NCBI RefSeq assembly: GCF_001281265.1
Contig: NZ_JXDB01000011.1
Coordinates: 1 to 64,000, forward strand
Source: Apilactobacillus kunkeei DSM 12361 = ATCC 700308
GTDB lineage: Bacteria; Bacillota; Bacilli; Lactobacillales; Lactobacillaceae
Direction of reading: 5' to 3'
DNA: 64,000 nt
Shown in pieces: positions 11,150 to 20,025 of this stretch (position 1 is the first letter of the stretch; the number at the start of each line of letters is the position of its first letter). The notes below the pieces were generated by a model. It searched no databases, was not told where the DNA came from, and saw only the letters and a program-made list of their open reading frames with translations. A program made the position numbers and the translations under genes.

Positions 11150-11178
11150 ATAATACATGCTTACAAATGAGAAGTCAA
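11150..11178 (-). promoter_or_regulatory. Promoter of the SBP 1 cysteine leader
   Basis: TTGACT (11173-11178), 17-base spacer, TATTAT (11150-11155) on the minus strand, about 35 bases before the leader ORF. Confidence 0.8.
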
Positions 11179-11294
11179 CGATTGATTCTAATTATTTTTT
11201 AATATAAAGTAAAAGCACCTACTTTTTCATTGCTCTATCAGTAAAAGTTGTATACTATGAAGTAGCAAAGTAAACATGAGAAGGAATGAAAAAA

Positions 11295-11642
11295 ATGAAA
11301 AGTACATTTTCAAAAATTGTAATCGTCATTATCTTGTTATTCATTGCCATCATCGCTGCTATTAGTATCGCCACCAAGAATAGTAACGTTGATTCCACAT
11401 TGAAAGCAGTTAATCAAACCGTCGCTGTGACAAAGAAAAAACATAATGGTAAATATGAACTAATTGTTAAAAATAATCAAACAAGTCAATACAGTTTTCC
11501 TCGTCTTGATTCATTGAAGAAAGACACATACCAAAAAGGAACTAAACTAACATCTACCAAGTTAGTCCAAGATGAACAAACCAACTTCTACAAGATCAAT
11601 GATAATACTTACGTGCTATCTTCTGATGTAGATGTTAAATAA
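11295..11642 (+). CDS. Small membrane-anchored or secreted protein, unknown
   Basis: 115 residues from the ATG at 11295, which is 9 bases after GAAGGA; an ATG at 11286 lies too close to that site. One N-terminal hydrophobic segment (about residues 5-25, IVIVIILLFIAIIAAISI) is followed by a polar, Lys/Thr-rich extracellular domain of about 90 residues containing short beta-strand-like stretches (KYELIVKNN, NTYVLSSDVDVK). No family recognised. It is a single gene followed by a terminator and transcribed away from the SBP 1 leader. Confidence 0.75.
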   Translation: MKSTFSKIVIVIILLFIAIIAAISIATKNSNVDSTLKAVNQTVAVTKKKHNGKYELIVKNNQTSQYSFPRLDSLKKDTYQKGTKLTSTKLVQDEQTNFYKINDNTYVLSSDVDVK

Positions 11643-11672
11643 AAAGAGACCTCTGCGGAGGCCTCTTTTCTA
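11643..11672 (+). terminator. Terminator after the 115-residue gene
   Basis: AGAG-CCTC / GAGG-CTCT hairpin with TGCG loop and a T-run, starting at the stop codon. Confidence 0.8.
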
Positions 11673-11813
11673 ATTATGGATTAATAAACGTGGGACAAAG
11701 TCCCTGGAATAAAGTAATCTATCTTCTCTTACCTATTCATAAATTAATATAACATCTGATGATTAATTCCCTAAAAAACGTCGATTATTTTAGGATTAGT
11801 TTTTAATGCTACT

Positions 11814-13223
11814 TTATAAATTTAAGATAATAGTTTTAAATGTTTTAAAATAAAACGCTAATGTAACAGCGACATACGTAATGACATATGCAATCAGACT
11901 GATCCAGATATTACTGATGTGGCTAATGACAATAAATGCAAATGCCATGATCATCAAGTAATAGAAGTTCTTAATAAACTTCACTCCAGATTCAGCGTTC
12001 ATAAACCATTCAAGGGTTAGATACCATATCATTAACAGTGGAATTGATAATAGCGCGATTTTAAGCGTACTATGACTTAATCTAAATCCAACGTAGTAAA
12101 CGGCAAAGTCAAATACTAAGTTGGCTAATGAGATATAGCAGAAGTCCTTAATTTTCTTCGCCATGATGTAGTCATTGAATATATAAGACTGCACAATACA
12201 AGTAATCCCGACTCCCGGAAAGACGACACTTAAATATTGAACAGATTCACTATAACTAGCAATAAAATTGTTAACTATCCAAGCGATTGGATAGTACGAA
12301 GCAATGACGAAAAAGACAATTGCGTTAATGACTGCGATGTTTGAATCATGATTAGATACAACCGCTGATTTCCCCACCTTTTTCATGTACGGTAACATTA
12401 CCGAAGAAACGGCGTTAAACACAGTTAATAGCAAGGCCGCTAGTGAGTAAGCAAATGCATACTTACCATATTCACTAACCTTGAAAAACATTGAGATAAA
12501 TTGATTATCAGCGTTAACCATCACCATCGTAATTTGATACGAAATCATAATTGCGAAACCAACTCTGAAAAATACCCGGATATTTTTAAATTGGCTCGCC
12601 AAATTTTTACGTTCACCTAATATAATTTTCTTATATCTGACGAGGTAGTAGCAAAGTAATATAAACACAGCGAAGTTCATGTAAAACATGTAGTAAGTGA
12701 CGTTTACATTGAAAGCTGTAAATTTATATAGGTACAAAGCTAATAATAAAAAGAATAGATTGATAAATGATTGAAGTCTTGCGATAGATGCCAATTCACT
12801 AAAGCGCATAATACACTTAGAAAAGAACTGAAAATATGTTAGTGCATTCAATAAGAATGAATATATAGCAATTGCAATAATAATTTCTCGATTAATTTGC
12901 GGGATATTAATTAAGCATGCAAAGATACTCATTACAATGCTTAAGAATAACTCGAATATTAACAAGAATAGCGTATAGGTTCTAAACTTCTTAAACGAGA
13001 TATCTTCTATTTTTTTACCAGCATTTCGAATTAAAATCCCATCGATAAATCCCATGTGAAGCAATGGTACATACGTCGTATATAGTGAGAATATTTTATA
13101 GTAACCATATCCATCATGACCCAAGATAACAGGCGTAATAAATGATGATAAGACACTAATCATCAGTGATATTAAGTTACTGATCATTAGATTGATTATA
13201 TTTTTAACAAGTCCCTTATTCAT
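11814..13223 (-). CDS. wzx: Wzx-type oligosaccharide flippase
   Basis: 469 residues with about 12-14 hydrophobic segments, the size and profile of polysaccharide flippases of the MOP superfamily. The N-terminus (NLISLMISVLSSFITPVILG) is typical. It should move undecaprenyl-linked repeat units across the membrane. It is the last gene of the exopolysaccharide operon; AAAGGG before ATG. A weak hairpin (CCTAAAA / TTTTAGG, about 11772-11796) after the stop may end the transcript. The downstream 130 bases hold nothing else recognisable. Confidence 0.88.
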   Translation of the reverse strand: MNKGLVKNIINLMISNLISLMISVLSSFITPVILGHDGYGYYKIFSLYTTYVPLLHMGFIDGILIRNAGKKIEDISFKKFRTYTLFLLIFELFLSIVMSIFACLINIPQINREIIIAIAIYSFLLNALTYFQFFSKCIMRFSELASIARLQSFINLFFLLLALYLYKFTAFNVNVTYYMFYMNFAVFILLCYYLVRYKKIILGERKNLASQFKNIRVFFRVGFAIMISYQITMVMVNADNQFISMFFKVSEYGKYAFAYSLAALLLTVFNAVSSVMLPYMKKVGKSAVVSNHDSNIAVINAIVFFVIASYYPIAWIVNNFIASYSESVQYLSVVFPGVGITCIVQSYIFNDYIMAKKIKDFCYISLANLVFDFAVYYVGFRLSHSTLKIALLSIPLLMIWYLTLEWFMNAESGVKFIKNFYYLMIMAFAFIVISHISNIWISLIAYVITYVAVTLAFYFKTFKTIILNL

Positions 13224-13259
13224 TTACCCTTTTACACCTACATTCTCAATGAAAAATAC

Positions 13260-14477
13260 TTATTCTGTGTTTGAATCTCTCAATTCCGGCACTTTAATCT
13301 TAACTAGGATAAATGTAACCAATACTACTAAGGCACTAACGTAGAAGACCACGTTGTAATCCCAGATAGATGAAATAATACTTCCCATTAATGAACCAAT
13401 ACAAATACCAACGGCTTGTGCACCTTGATTTAGACTAAATGCCATCCCTGTAGATTCTGATGGTGTTCCCTTTGCCAGCAATGTTTGAACAGATGGAAAA
13501 ATTGCCGCATTTGAAACCCCAGTTAAGAATCTAAATACACCAAAGAATAGAACGGTTGGTGCAAAGCCTTGAGGGAAAATAAATAGAATTGCCAAGATGA
13601 ACCCAAGCGTTAGGATTTTGTTGGTACCATATCTGTCCCCTAGTCTTCCGAACCAAGGAGAAACAAGTACCATCCCAATACCTGGCATAGCTGCAACAAT
13701 CCCCGATACAACAGATACGTTTCCAGAGTTATTCATTAACTCTTTAACGTATAAGGTAATCAATGGATTGATTGAGTTGTTCATAATTTGAAGCGCGATT
13801 GAAATAATTAAAATCCAAACAACAAAGTGTGTGTTTGGGAAACGTTTGATAATTTTAACAAACGATTCCTTCTTTTCTTTTAGCTTAGCTGGATCTGGCT
13901 TGAAGTGTTCTTCTACGAAGAAGTAAGTTAGTAAAAAGAACAAAAATAGTAGTAATCCCGTTACCATAAATGAAACACGAATACTCAATAATCGTACTAA
14001 TAAACCACCAAAAATAGGTCCAACTAAAAATCCACTTGTGTATCCAGTTGATAGCCAACTTAATGCATATCCAGTCTTGTTTCTGGGTGTACTAGTTGCA
14101 ACCAATGCGATTGAGTTAGGGATAACCCCGTCAAAGAATCCTTGTAGACACTTTAGGATTAGAAGTTCCCAGACATTGGTACAAAAAGCCATTAAGAATA
14201 GCGTAACAGCTGAACCGAATGATGTTTGTAACACCATTCTCTTTCGTCCATGACGATCCGCAAATCGTCCCCACATGGCCGATGTAAAAATTACGACAAT
14301 AAAAGAAGAAGCATATACAATTCCACTAAGTAGTGAGAGTTGGCTCTTACTAAAATCGCCTAATTCAGAAATATATAGCGGTTGAAACGGAATAACTTCA
14401 CTAAAGGCAATCCCTGTTAGAAAAGTACCAAATAGCAATATCCAAAGATTCTTACGCCAATGTTTATTATCGTCCAA
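13260..14477 (-). CDS. MFS transporter (DHA1 multidrug or sugar efflux type) inside the exopolysaccharide operon
   Basis: 405 residues, 12 predicted membrane segments, with the MFS loop 2-3 motif around residue 68 (GRFADRHGRKRM) and its repeat in the second half (GRLGDRYGTNK). Start is TTG with GAGGAGG upstream. The gene sits between wzy and wzx in the same orientation with gaps of 69 and 37 bases, so it is probably co-transcribed. It has a clear paralogue at 61825-63075 in this window. Substrate unknown; an antibiotic, a sugar or a metabolite are all possible. An MFS exporter is not a normal part of a Wzx/Wzy pathway. Confidence 0.88.
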   Translation of the reverse strand: MDDNKHWRKNLWILLFGTFLTGIAFSEVIPFQPLYISELGDFSKSQLSLLSGIVYASSFIVVIFTSAMWGRFADRHGRKRMVLQTSFGSAVTLFLMAFCTNVWELLILKCLQGFFDGVIPNSIALVATSTPRNKTGYALSWLSTGYTSGFLVGPIFGGLLVRLLSIRVSFMVTGLLLFLFFLLTYFFVEEHFKPDPAKLKEKKESFVKIIKRFPNTHFVVWILIISIALQIMNNSINPLITLYVKELMNNSGNVSVVSGIVAAMPGIGMVLVSPWFGRLGDRYGTNKILTLGFILAILFIFPQGFAPTVLFFGVFRFLTGVSNAAIFPSVQTLLAKGTPSESTGMAFSLNQGAQAVGICIGSLMGSIISSIWDYNVVFYVSALVVLVTFILVKIKVPELRDSNTE

Positions 14478-14545
14478 AATTATTCCTCCTCTGTTTAAAG
14501 CAATTGTCTATAATAACATATACCCAGAGAAAAAATAATACCCGA

Positions 14546-15709
14546 TTATTGTTTCGTGCTAATTTTATTTACCATGAAGAATGAACAGATAATTGGTAGC
14601 AGTGCATAGTAGTCAATTAATGTTGATTCAAAGCTACCCTTGAAGATTAGCGCAATTAAAACAATATACAAAATATAGCAATCAGCCTTATGTGCGTTAA
14701 CAAATGATTTTGCGTATATATATGTATAAATTAAAGAACCGATAACACCAGTCGAGATCAAGTTGTAAACGTATTGGTTGTCTATCCAAATTGGATTACC
14801 CTGTGCGAAATCACTAACGTTGAATAGATTAAAACCAAATAACTTAAAAGCCTCATTTTGTAAAAATAAACGGTTGGAGGTTAAATCATTTAACTTCACG
14901 AAAAATGTACTGAATTGATTATAGTAAAACACAACCATGACCGAGGTTAAAGTCATAATCAATAAGATGAAAATTCCTAATAATGGCTTAAATGATTTGA
15001 TATTCTTGTTGAATACGAGCGGAATAATTAGTAGCACCATTAATATGAATGTCACTTGTGAACTTCTTGAATCTGCATATACGAATTCAATAAAGAATCC
15101 TGTGACAAACATAAGTAAGAACCAGAAAAAATTGCTGATTTTCTTTAAGTTTTGTAGACGTCCCGTACTATAGAAGAAAAGTAAAAATGAAATCAGAATG
15201 TATAAGCAGTACCCACCAAATGAATTAGGATGGTTAAATCCTAATGAACTTCTGATGGTGTCCCCTCTTGGAACATATACATCGTATTGACTGGGAAAAA
15301 TACCACAGAAAAACATCATTAAAACCAAAGCAATACAAACAAGTCTGGTGACAAAATCGACCTTAATAAATTTATTAAAGCTAACCGATTCGCTATTCAT
15401 GATTAAAAATGACAAGCAAATAATCTGAAGATTAATTGATTTAAAACCAATAACATCTAAAGCAAACAAGCCAACTAATGTGATTAAGCAACTCATTTTG
15501 ACTCGATCATTTATGTTTAACAATAAAAGGGTGGCTTGAAGAACAAGAAAGACGGAAATTCCAGCCCACCAAATCATTTTTACATATCCAGGTTCTGGAA
15601 GTTGATCAACACTATTAAATTCACTATACATATATAGCATTGATGCAGCCATTAAAACTATATACGAAAAAAGATATAATCGTTGTTTTATTATGTCTAT
15701 CCTATCCAC
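14546..15709 (-). CDS. wzy: Wzy-type polysaccharide polymerase
   Basis: 387 residues with about 10 hydrophobic segments and a large extracytoplasmic loop containing NHPNSFGGY, a hallmark of O-antigen ligase/polymerase (Wzy/WaaL) proteins. It should join lipid-linked repeat units outside the membrane. Start is GTG, with GGAGAATAAAC overlapping the stop region of the upstream transferase (gap 2 bases), indicating translational coupling. Confidence 0.87.
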   Translation of the reverse strand: MDRIDIIKQRLYLFSYIVLMAASMLYMYSEFNSVDQLPEPGYVKMIWWAGISVFLVLQATLLLLNINDRVKMSCLITLVGLFALDVIGFKSINLQIICLSFLIMNSESVSFNKFIKVDFVTRLVCIALVLMMFFCGIFPSQYDVYVPRGDTIRSSLGFNHPNSFGGYCLYILISFLLFFYSTGRLQNLKKISNFFWFLLMFVTGFFIEFVYADSRSSQVTFILMVLLIIPLVFNKNIKSFKPLLGIFILLIMTLTSVMVVFYYNQFSTFFVKLNDLTSNRLFLQNEAFKLFGFNLFNVSDFAQGNPIWIDNQYVYNLISTGVIGSLIYTYIYAKSFVNAHKADCYILYIVLIALIFKGSFESTLIDYYALLPIICSFFMVNKISTKQ

Positions 15710-15711
15710 GT

Positions 15712-16596
15712 TTATTCTCCTTTATTAGCTAAGTAATCCTTAAAGGTATCTGTAATGACCGCTTCATCATCAATCTTTCTACCAAACGCATAATCTGTAT
15801 TAACAACTGTCTTTAGACGATCAACGTCAGCGGTAGTGAAGACATATGGTTTACCATGACCATTAAGCCAATCGATATAACGACTTGCCATCGCACTTGA
15901 TCTGGTCATTCTGTAATCATCTGAATAGTAATCATACTTTTCAGTAAGACCTTTTGGTTTCAAATCGCGCAAGATGGTTTGAATAAAGAATTCATCACCG
16001 GTAAATGTGTTCTTAAACATCTTGAAATCCTTGAAATCAAGCACTCTTTTGACGTATTTAATGTCCATTGAGAACCAGTTACATCCCTTTTCCAATGTTT
16101 TGTGCTTCAATCTATCAACACCCAGGATTGTGTTTAGATACTCCAAGTTCTTAATAATCATGTAGAATCTAACACCGGTCTTTAGTTTCATGTATCTAAT
16201 TGGGTAATAGTACTTGGCACGGTTATAAATTTGTCTATCAATGTAATCTAGAAAGCCAATTGCATAAGGTTTCTTTTCAAAGTATGACTTGAAGTAATCA
16301 GGTGTCATTAATGGCATGTCATTTGATGAAATTAAGTGGACATAATCATAACGATGATTATTGTAGACTTCTTCTAACATCATGCGTTCAACCATGGTTT
16401 GGGTATCAGTACCCCAATAAACCTTGCGGCGATTTTTAGTGAAGTAGATTTGAGAGTGAACACTCTTAAATTCTGGAATATCAAATTTCTTATCCCAATG
16501 GATAAAAAAATCAATTTCTGGATCATCTAATACATCGATGGTATTTTGAACAATCTTTCCATCTCCGTATCCCATAATCATAACTGCGTGTTTCAT
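15712..16596 (-). CDS. GT14-like (core-2/I-branching type) glycosyltransferase B
   Basis: 294 residues. The N-terminal half has the beta-1,6-N-acetylglucosaminyltransferase pattern: MKHAVMIMGYGDG, DFFIHWDKK (about 30-38), YWGTDTQTMVE, and HLISSNDMPL (about 88-97). In bacteria this PF02485-type family adds sugars during exopolysaccharide assembly. GGGAGGAAACT precedes ATG. The neighbouring gene 16612-17472 is a divergent paralogue with the same blocks (HLISSNDFPL), so an ancestral duplication is likely. Donor and acceptor cannot be predicted. Confidence 0.82.
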   Translation of the reverse strand: MKHAVMIMGYGDGKIVQNTIDVLDDPEIDFFIHWDKKFDIPEFKSVHSQIYFTKNRRKVYWGTDTQTMVERMMLEEVYNNHRYDYVHLISSNDMPLMTPDYFKSYFEKKPYAIGFLDYIDRQIYNRAKYYYPIRYMKLKTGVRFYMIIKNLEYLNTILGVDRLKHKTLEKGCNWFSMDIKYVKRVLDFKDFKMFKNTFTGDEFFIQTILRDLKPKGLTEKYDYYSDDYRMTRSSAMASRYIDWLNGHGKPYVFTTADVDRLKTVVNTDYAFGRKIDDEAVITDTFKDYLANKGE

Positions 16597-16611
16597 AGTT
16601 TCCTCCCAATC

Positions 16612-17472
16612 TTAATCTTTCAATAATGACGATAAATCGTCGGCGTCGGTTACATTGTGTGCAAAGGCATAGTCTGCATTAACGACTTTACCCAATTCAT
16701 CTTTATTTGAATCCGAGAATTGATATGCCTTTTCATCAAACCAATTAATCTTTTTAGTCTTTACATAGTTAGCGTATCTAGCTGAATCTGAATAAGCCTT
16801 CATCAAGTTAAAACGATTTGAGTTAATTGTGTATTCAGGATTGTTAGTCTTTAAGTTCTTCAATGCGGTTTGCGCAAAGAAATTCTTTGGATTAATGGTA
16901 TGACGATAGTTATCAACCTTTTGTTCGTCTAGTTCGGTTACATATCCTCTTGGTAGTGAGAAGTAAGGACATCCCTTTACGACATCATCACTAGCAATTC
17001 TTTCAACGCCTAACAAGTGGTTTAATAACATGCATACTTTAACGAATGGAAAAGCAGTCCATACTCTTTGGTAGTTAAAGTTGTTAAATGGGTAGTAGAA
17101 AGCCAATGAATGTTGATCTTGAGAATCGGAGAATTCTACAAATCCTAATTTAACCGGTTTACTTGCGAAGTAATCCTTGAAGTATTGTTTGGTCATCAAT
17201 GGAAAATCATTGGATGAAATCAAATGGAAGTATTCATAATCACCCTTCAACGCTTGATTAATTAGAAGTTTTTCTTCTACTAGTTCAGCAAAAGTTTGGG
17301 CATGTACATTCTTATTGCATCCTACAAAGTTTAACTTTGAGTTCTTGGCGGTTAAACTACCGTCGTTTTTAGCGTGAATATAAAAATCGATATCTTTATC
17401 ATCCAGTAGATTGATTGTTTGTTGTAAAGTATCAAATCCACCATTGTTCATAACGAGAATTGCTTGTCTCAT
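16612..17472 (-). CDS. GT14-like (core-2/I-branching type) glycosyltransferase A
   Basis: 286 residues with the same motif order as its downstream paralogue: MRQAILVMNNGGFD, DFYIHAKND (about 29-37), HLISSNDFPL (about 87-96), and a C-terminal NADYAFAHNV matching TDYAFGRKI in the other copy. It lacks the WDK at the usual donor-site block, which reads HAKND, so donor specificity may differ. The intergenic gap to the next gene is 15 bases, as expected within the operon. Confidence 0.8.
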   Translation of the reverse strand: MRQAILVMNNGGFDTLQQTINLLDDKDIDFYIHAKNDGSLTAKNSKLNFVGCNKNVHAQTFAELVEEKLLINQALKGDYEYFHLISSNDFPLMTKQYFKDYFASKPVKLGFVEFSDSQDQHSLAFYYPFNNFNYQRVWTAFPFVKVCMLLNHLLGVERIASDDVVKGCPYFSLPRGYVTELDEQKVDNYRHTINPKNFFAQTALKNLKTNNPEYTINSNRFNLMKAYSDSARYANYVKTKKINWFDEKAYQFSDSNKDELGKVVNADYAFAHNVTDADDLSSLLKD

Positions 17473-17493
17473 TTCTTAATCAAATCCCTCTTA

Positions 17494-18261
17494 CTATATA
17501 AGTCTTATTAATCTCTTCAATTTAGCTGGTACCAATAACTTGGCGGCTGTTAGTACATTAATGTATTCGTAGAAAACTGGTAGGTTAAAAGCAAAAATAT
17601 ATTGATGTACTAATCTAATGGTATTCTTGCGATCTAAAAATTTAGTGTTAGTAAATGACTTACTATATTCCACTAACGGTCTCTTAATGTTGGCACCCTT
17701 ATAACCATTCTTGTATAGACGCATCCATAGTTCGTAATCTTCCACTCTTAGGTGATTGATAGCTTCAGAATAACCACCAATAGCTTTGATTACTGATGCT
17801 CGCATCATAATGGATGGGTGTACGTAGGGATTTCTCTTAATCAAGTCGAATTTGTCTGGATAACTTGGTAAATCAGTGACTAGGCTGTGGTCATCAAATA
17901 CTTCATCGGCATTTGAACCAACAAAACTATATTCCGGATTGTCTTGTAAAAACTTCAATTGAGTTTCAAATCGATCTGGCAATGAAAAATCATCATCGTC
18001 CATTCTAGCGATATAATCACCATTACATTGGCTAAGACATCTGTTTAGAGACTTTTGTAGTCCCATGTTGTGTTCGTTTTTAATTAACTTCACACGGTTA
18101 TCAGACTTGGCAATCTTTTGTAATGTGGTGTAAGTGTCATCGGTTGAACAATCATCACAAATGATAAATTCGATATCTCTGACTGTTTGTTGCAAGATTG
18201 ATTCAACTGATCGACTAATCTTCTTACCACGATTATAGGTGGACATAATTACTGAAATCAT
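17494..18261 (-). CDS. Family 2 glycosyltransferase
   Basis: 255 residues from ATG at 18261, chosen because AAGGAGAGCG sits just before it and the product then begins MISVIMSTYNRG as GT2 enzymes do; the longer frame to 18339 would overlap the upstream gene. GT-A motifs: DDCSTDDT (about 33-40) and the DXD-type ARMDDDD (about 88-94). The C-terminal LRVEDYELW is the usual ED acceptor-side block. It should add one sugar of the repeat unit on the cytoplasmic face. Confidence 0.92.
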   Translation of the reverse strand: MISVIMSTYNRGKKISRSVESILQQTVRDIEFIICDDCSTDDTYTTLQKIAKSDNRVKLIKNEHNMGLQKSLNRCLSQCNGDYIARMDDDDFSLPDRFETQLKFLQDNPEYSFVGSNADEVFDDHSLVTDLPSYPDKFDLIKRNPYVHPSIMMRASVIKAIGGYSEAINHLRVEDYELWMRLYKNGYKGANIKRPLVEYSKSFTNTKFLDRKNTIRLVHQYIFAFNLPVFYEYINVLTAAKLLVPAKLKRLIRLI

Positions 18262-18277
18262 TTCGCTCTCCTTAAAA

Positions 18278-19360
18278 CTATCCCTCATAAATTCTGCTGT
18301 ATTCTTGCACAAATGAATCCTTCGAATATAGACATTCAACGTCTTTACGTGCCATTACACCCTTACACAAGTTTTCATCCTTTTTGATGCTTGCGTATTG
18401 TTTATCAAACTCATCAACGGTTTTAAATTTAAATCCATTAGTGTCATTAATCACTTCTGAATTACCGCTAACATCGGTGACGAAACATTTCTTTCGTAAG
18501 GCCATCGCTTCCAATAACACGATTGGAAGACCTTCCCACTTAGATGTCAAAATAAAGTTGGCATATTCTTGAATGTTTCGCATCACTTCTTGATTGGAAA
18601 GCCATCCCGTCACCTTGATGTTGGATGCTGATAGTTCATCTCTCATTGGTCCATCACCAATCCAAATAAACTGCCATTCGGGGTGTCTTAAAGCAATTTG
18701 ATTAAACAATTTTGGATTCTTTTGTTCATTAATTCTACCGACAGTGTAGAAAACATTTGTCAATGTGTTGGAATCGCTATTTACAAATGAATCAATGTAA
18801 TCCAAATCAACACAATTATTTACATATTTAGAATCCTTATCAATCTTTTTGGCATACTTGTATTCTCCAATACCGCAAGCAATTGTTGTAGTATTAAGTT
18901 TGCTTAGTATTGCTTCAATAGCAAAGTATATATTTCTTTTTACAGGCGATTCGTTTCCCATCAAAAATGAGTAACCATGTGGTGTATAGAAGAATTGGGT
19001 GTTCTTCAAACTACGGGAATTAAATAGTTTGATTATTCTACCAATGGCCCCTGCTTTTGATGAATTCAAGTGCACGATATCAGGCTTGACGTCCATTATC
19101 TGTTGTTTAACTTCACAATACGCTCTGTAATCGTCACTTGGACTAACAGTACGTTGGAAATTATTTACTTCGATTAAGTTAACTCTGTTATCAAATAGCT
19201 CTCTCAAGTTATTAGGAGTTTGTTTTCTAACCCCGTAAAGCAAGGTAATATCATTCTTTTTAGCTAGTTCATTGCATAAAAGTAGTAGGTATGAGAGCAC
19301 TCCTCCTCCGAGCGACTCTACAACATACATAATTTTCAGTTTTTCTTTCTCTCTTGGCAT
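18278..19360 (-). CDS. Family 4 glycosyltransferase
   Basis: 360 residues, GT-B fold. The N-terminal domain begins KIMYVVESLGGGVLSYLL with the glycine-rich loop. The C-terminal donor domain contains WIGDGPMRDEL (about 232-242) and the EX7E-type SKWEGLPIVLLEAMAL (about 272-287). GGGAG lies 6 bases before ATG. It sits 15 bases from the sugar transferase gene and 16 from the GT2 gene. It should extend the lipid-linked intermediate made by the priming transferase. Confidence 0.92.
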   Translation of the reverse strand: MPREKEKLKIMYVVESLGGGVLSYLLLLCNELAKKNDITLLYGVRKQTPNNLRELFDNRVNLIEVNNFQRTVSPSDDYRAYCEVKQQIMDVKPDIVHLNSSKAGAIGRIIKLFNSRSLKNTQFFYTPHGYSFLMGNESPVKRNIYFAIEAILSKLNTTTIACGIGEYKYAKKIDKDSKYVNNCVDLDYIDSFVNSDSNTLTNVFYTVGRINEQKNPKLFNQIALRHPEWQFIWIGDGPMRDELSASNIKVTGWLSNQEVMRNIQEYANFILTSKWEGLPIVLLEAMALRKKCFVTDVSGNSEVINDTNGFKFKTVDEFDKQYASIKKDENLCKGVMARKDVECLYSKDSFVQEYSRIYEG

Positions 19361-19375
19361 AAAATCTCCCTGTTA

Positions 19376-20005
19376 CTAATACGCTTCATTTGGATAAATC
19401 ATAATCCAAATCGTCTTAAAACAAATCTTCATGTCTAACAAAAGACTCGCATGTTCAATATAATTAATATCTAGTTCTACCATTTCATCGAAGTCTAAGG
19501 AATTTCTTCCGCTGACTTGCCATAGACCGGTACATCCCGGTTTAACCTTTAGGCGTTCCTTATCGTGTTTACTGTATTGATTGACTTCTTCTGGCAAAGG
19601 TGGTCTGGGACCAACGACTGTCATGTTACCCAATAATACATTGATTAATTGTGGTAACTCATCGATACTATGTCGTCTAATAAAGCACCCTACCCTAGTT
19701 ACTCGAGGGTCATTGCTCATCTTGAACATCGCTCCATTAACTTCATTTTGTTCGGTTAATTCTTTTTTCTTAGCGTCAGCATTCTGACACATTGATCTGA
19801 ATTTGTAGATTCTAAAAGGTTTGCCATCCTTACCAATTCTTTCTTGGGTATAAAAAATGGGACCTCTATCATCTAAATAAATACAAAGTGATACCACCAA
19901 AGTCAGTGGCAACGTAATTAGTAACGCAAATAAACTAGCAGCAATATCAAATAATCTTTTAACAGTAAGGTAAAAATTACTATAAATATTTGAATGCTTT
20001 TCCAT
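19376..20005 (-). CDS. Undecaprenyl-phosphate sugar-1-phosphate (priming) transferase
   Basis: 209 residues, bacterial sugar transferase family (PF02397), short form with one N-terminal membrane hairpin (about 17-40). Motifs in order: FRIYKFRSM (about 63-71), DELPQLINVLLG (about 117-128), VGPRPPLPEE, and VKPGCTGLWQVSGRN (about 153-167). It starts repeat-unit synthesis by loading a sugar-1-phosphate on undecaprenyl phosphate. Whether it uses galactose or glucose cannot be told. Confidence 0.94.
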   Translation of the reverse strand: MEKHSNIYSNFYLTVKRLFDIAASLFALLITLPLTLVVSLCIYLDDRGPIFYTQERIGKDGKPFRIYKFRSMCQNADAKKKELTEQNEVNGAMFKMSNDPRVTRVGCFIRRHSIDELPQLINVLLGNMTVVGPRPPLPEEVNQYSKHDKERLKVKPGCTGLWQVSGRNSLDFDEMVELDINYIEHASLLLDMKICFKTIWIMIYPNEAY

Positions 20006-20025
20006 TTCTATTTAACCTACCTTCT

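Noticed and set aside
11680-11813. GGGACAAAGTCCC hairpin as a gene or riboswitch
   Set aside because: A short 5-bp hairpin with no T-run or other conserved element.
18262-18339. Longer N-terminus for the GT2 gene
   Set aside because: It would overlap the upstream GT4 gene; the internal ATG at 18261 has AAGGAGAG and gives the normal GT2 start.
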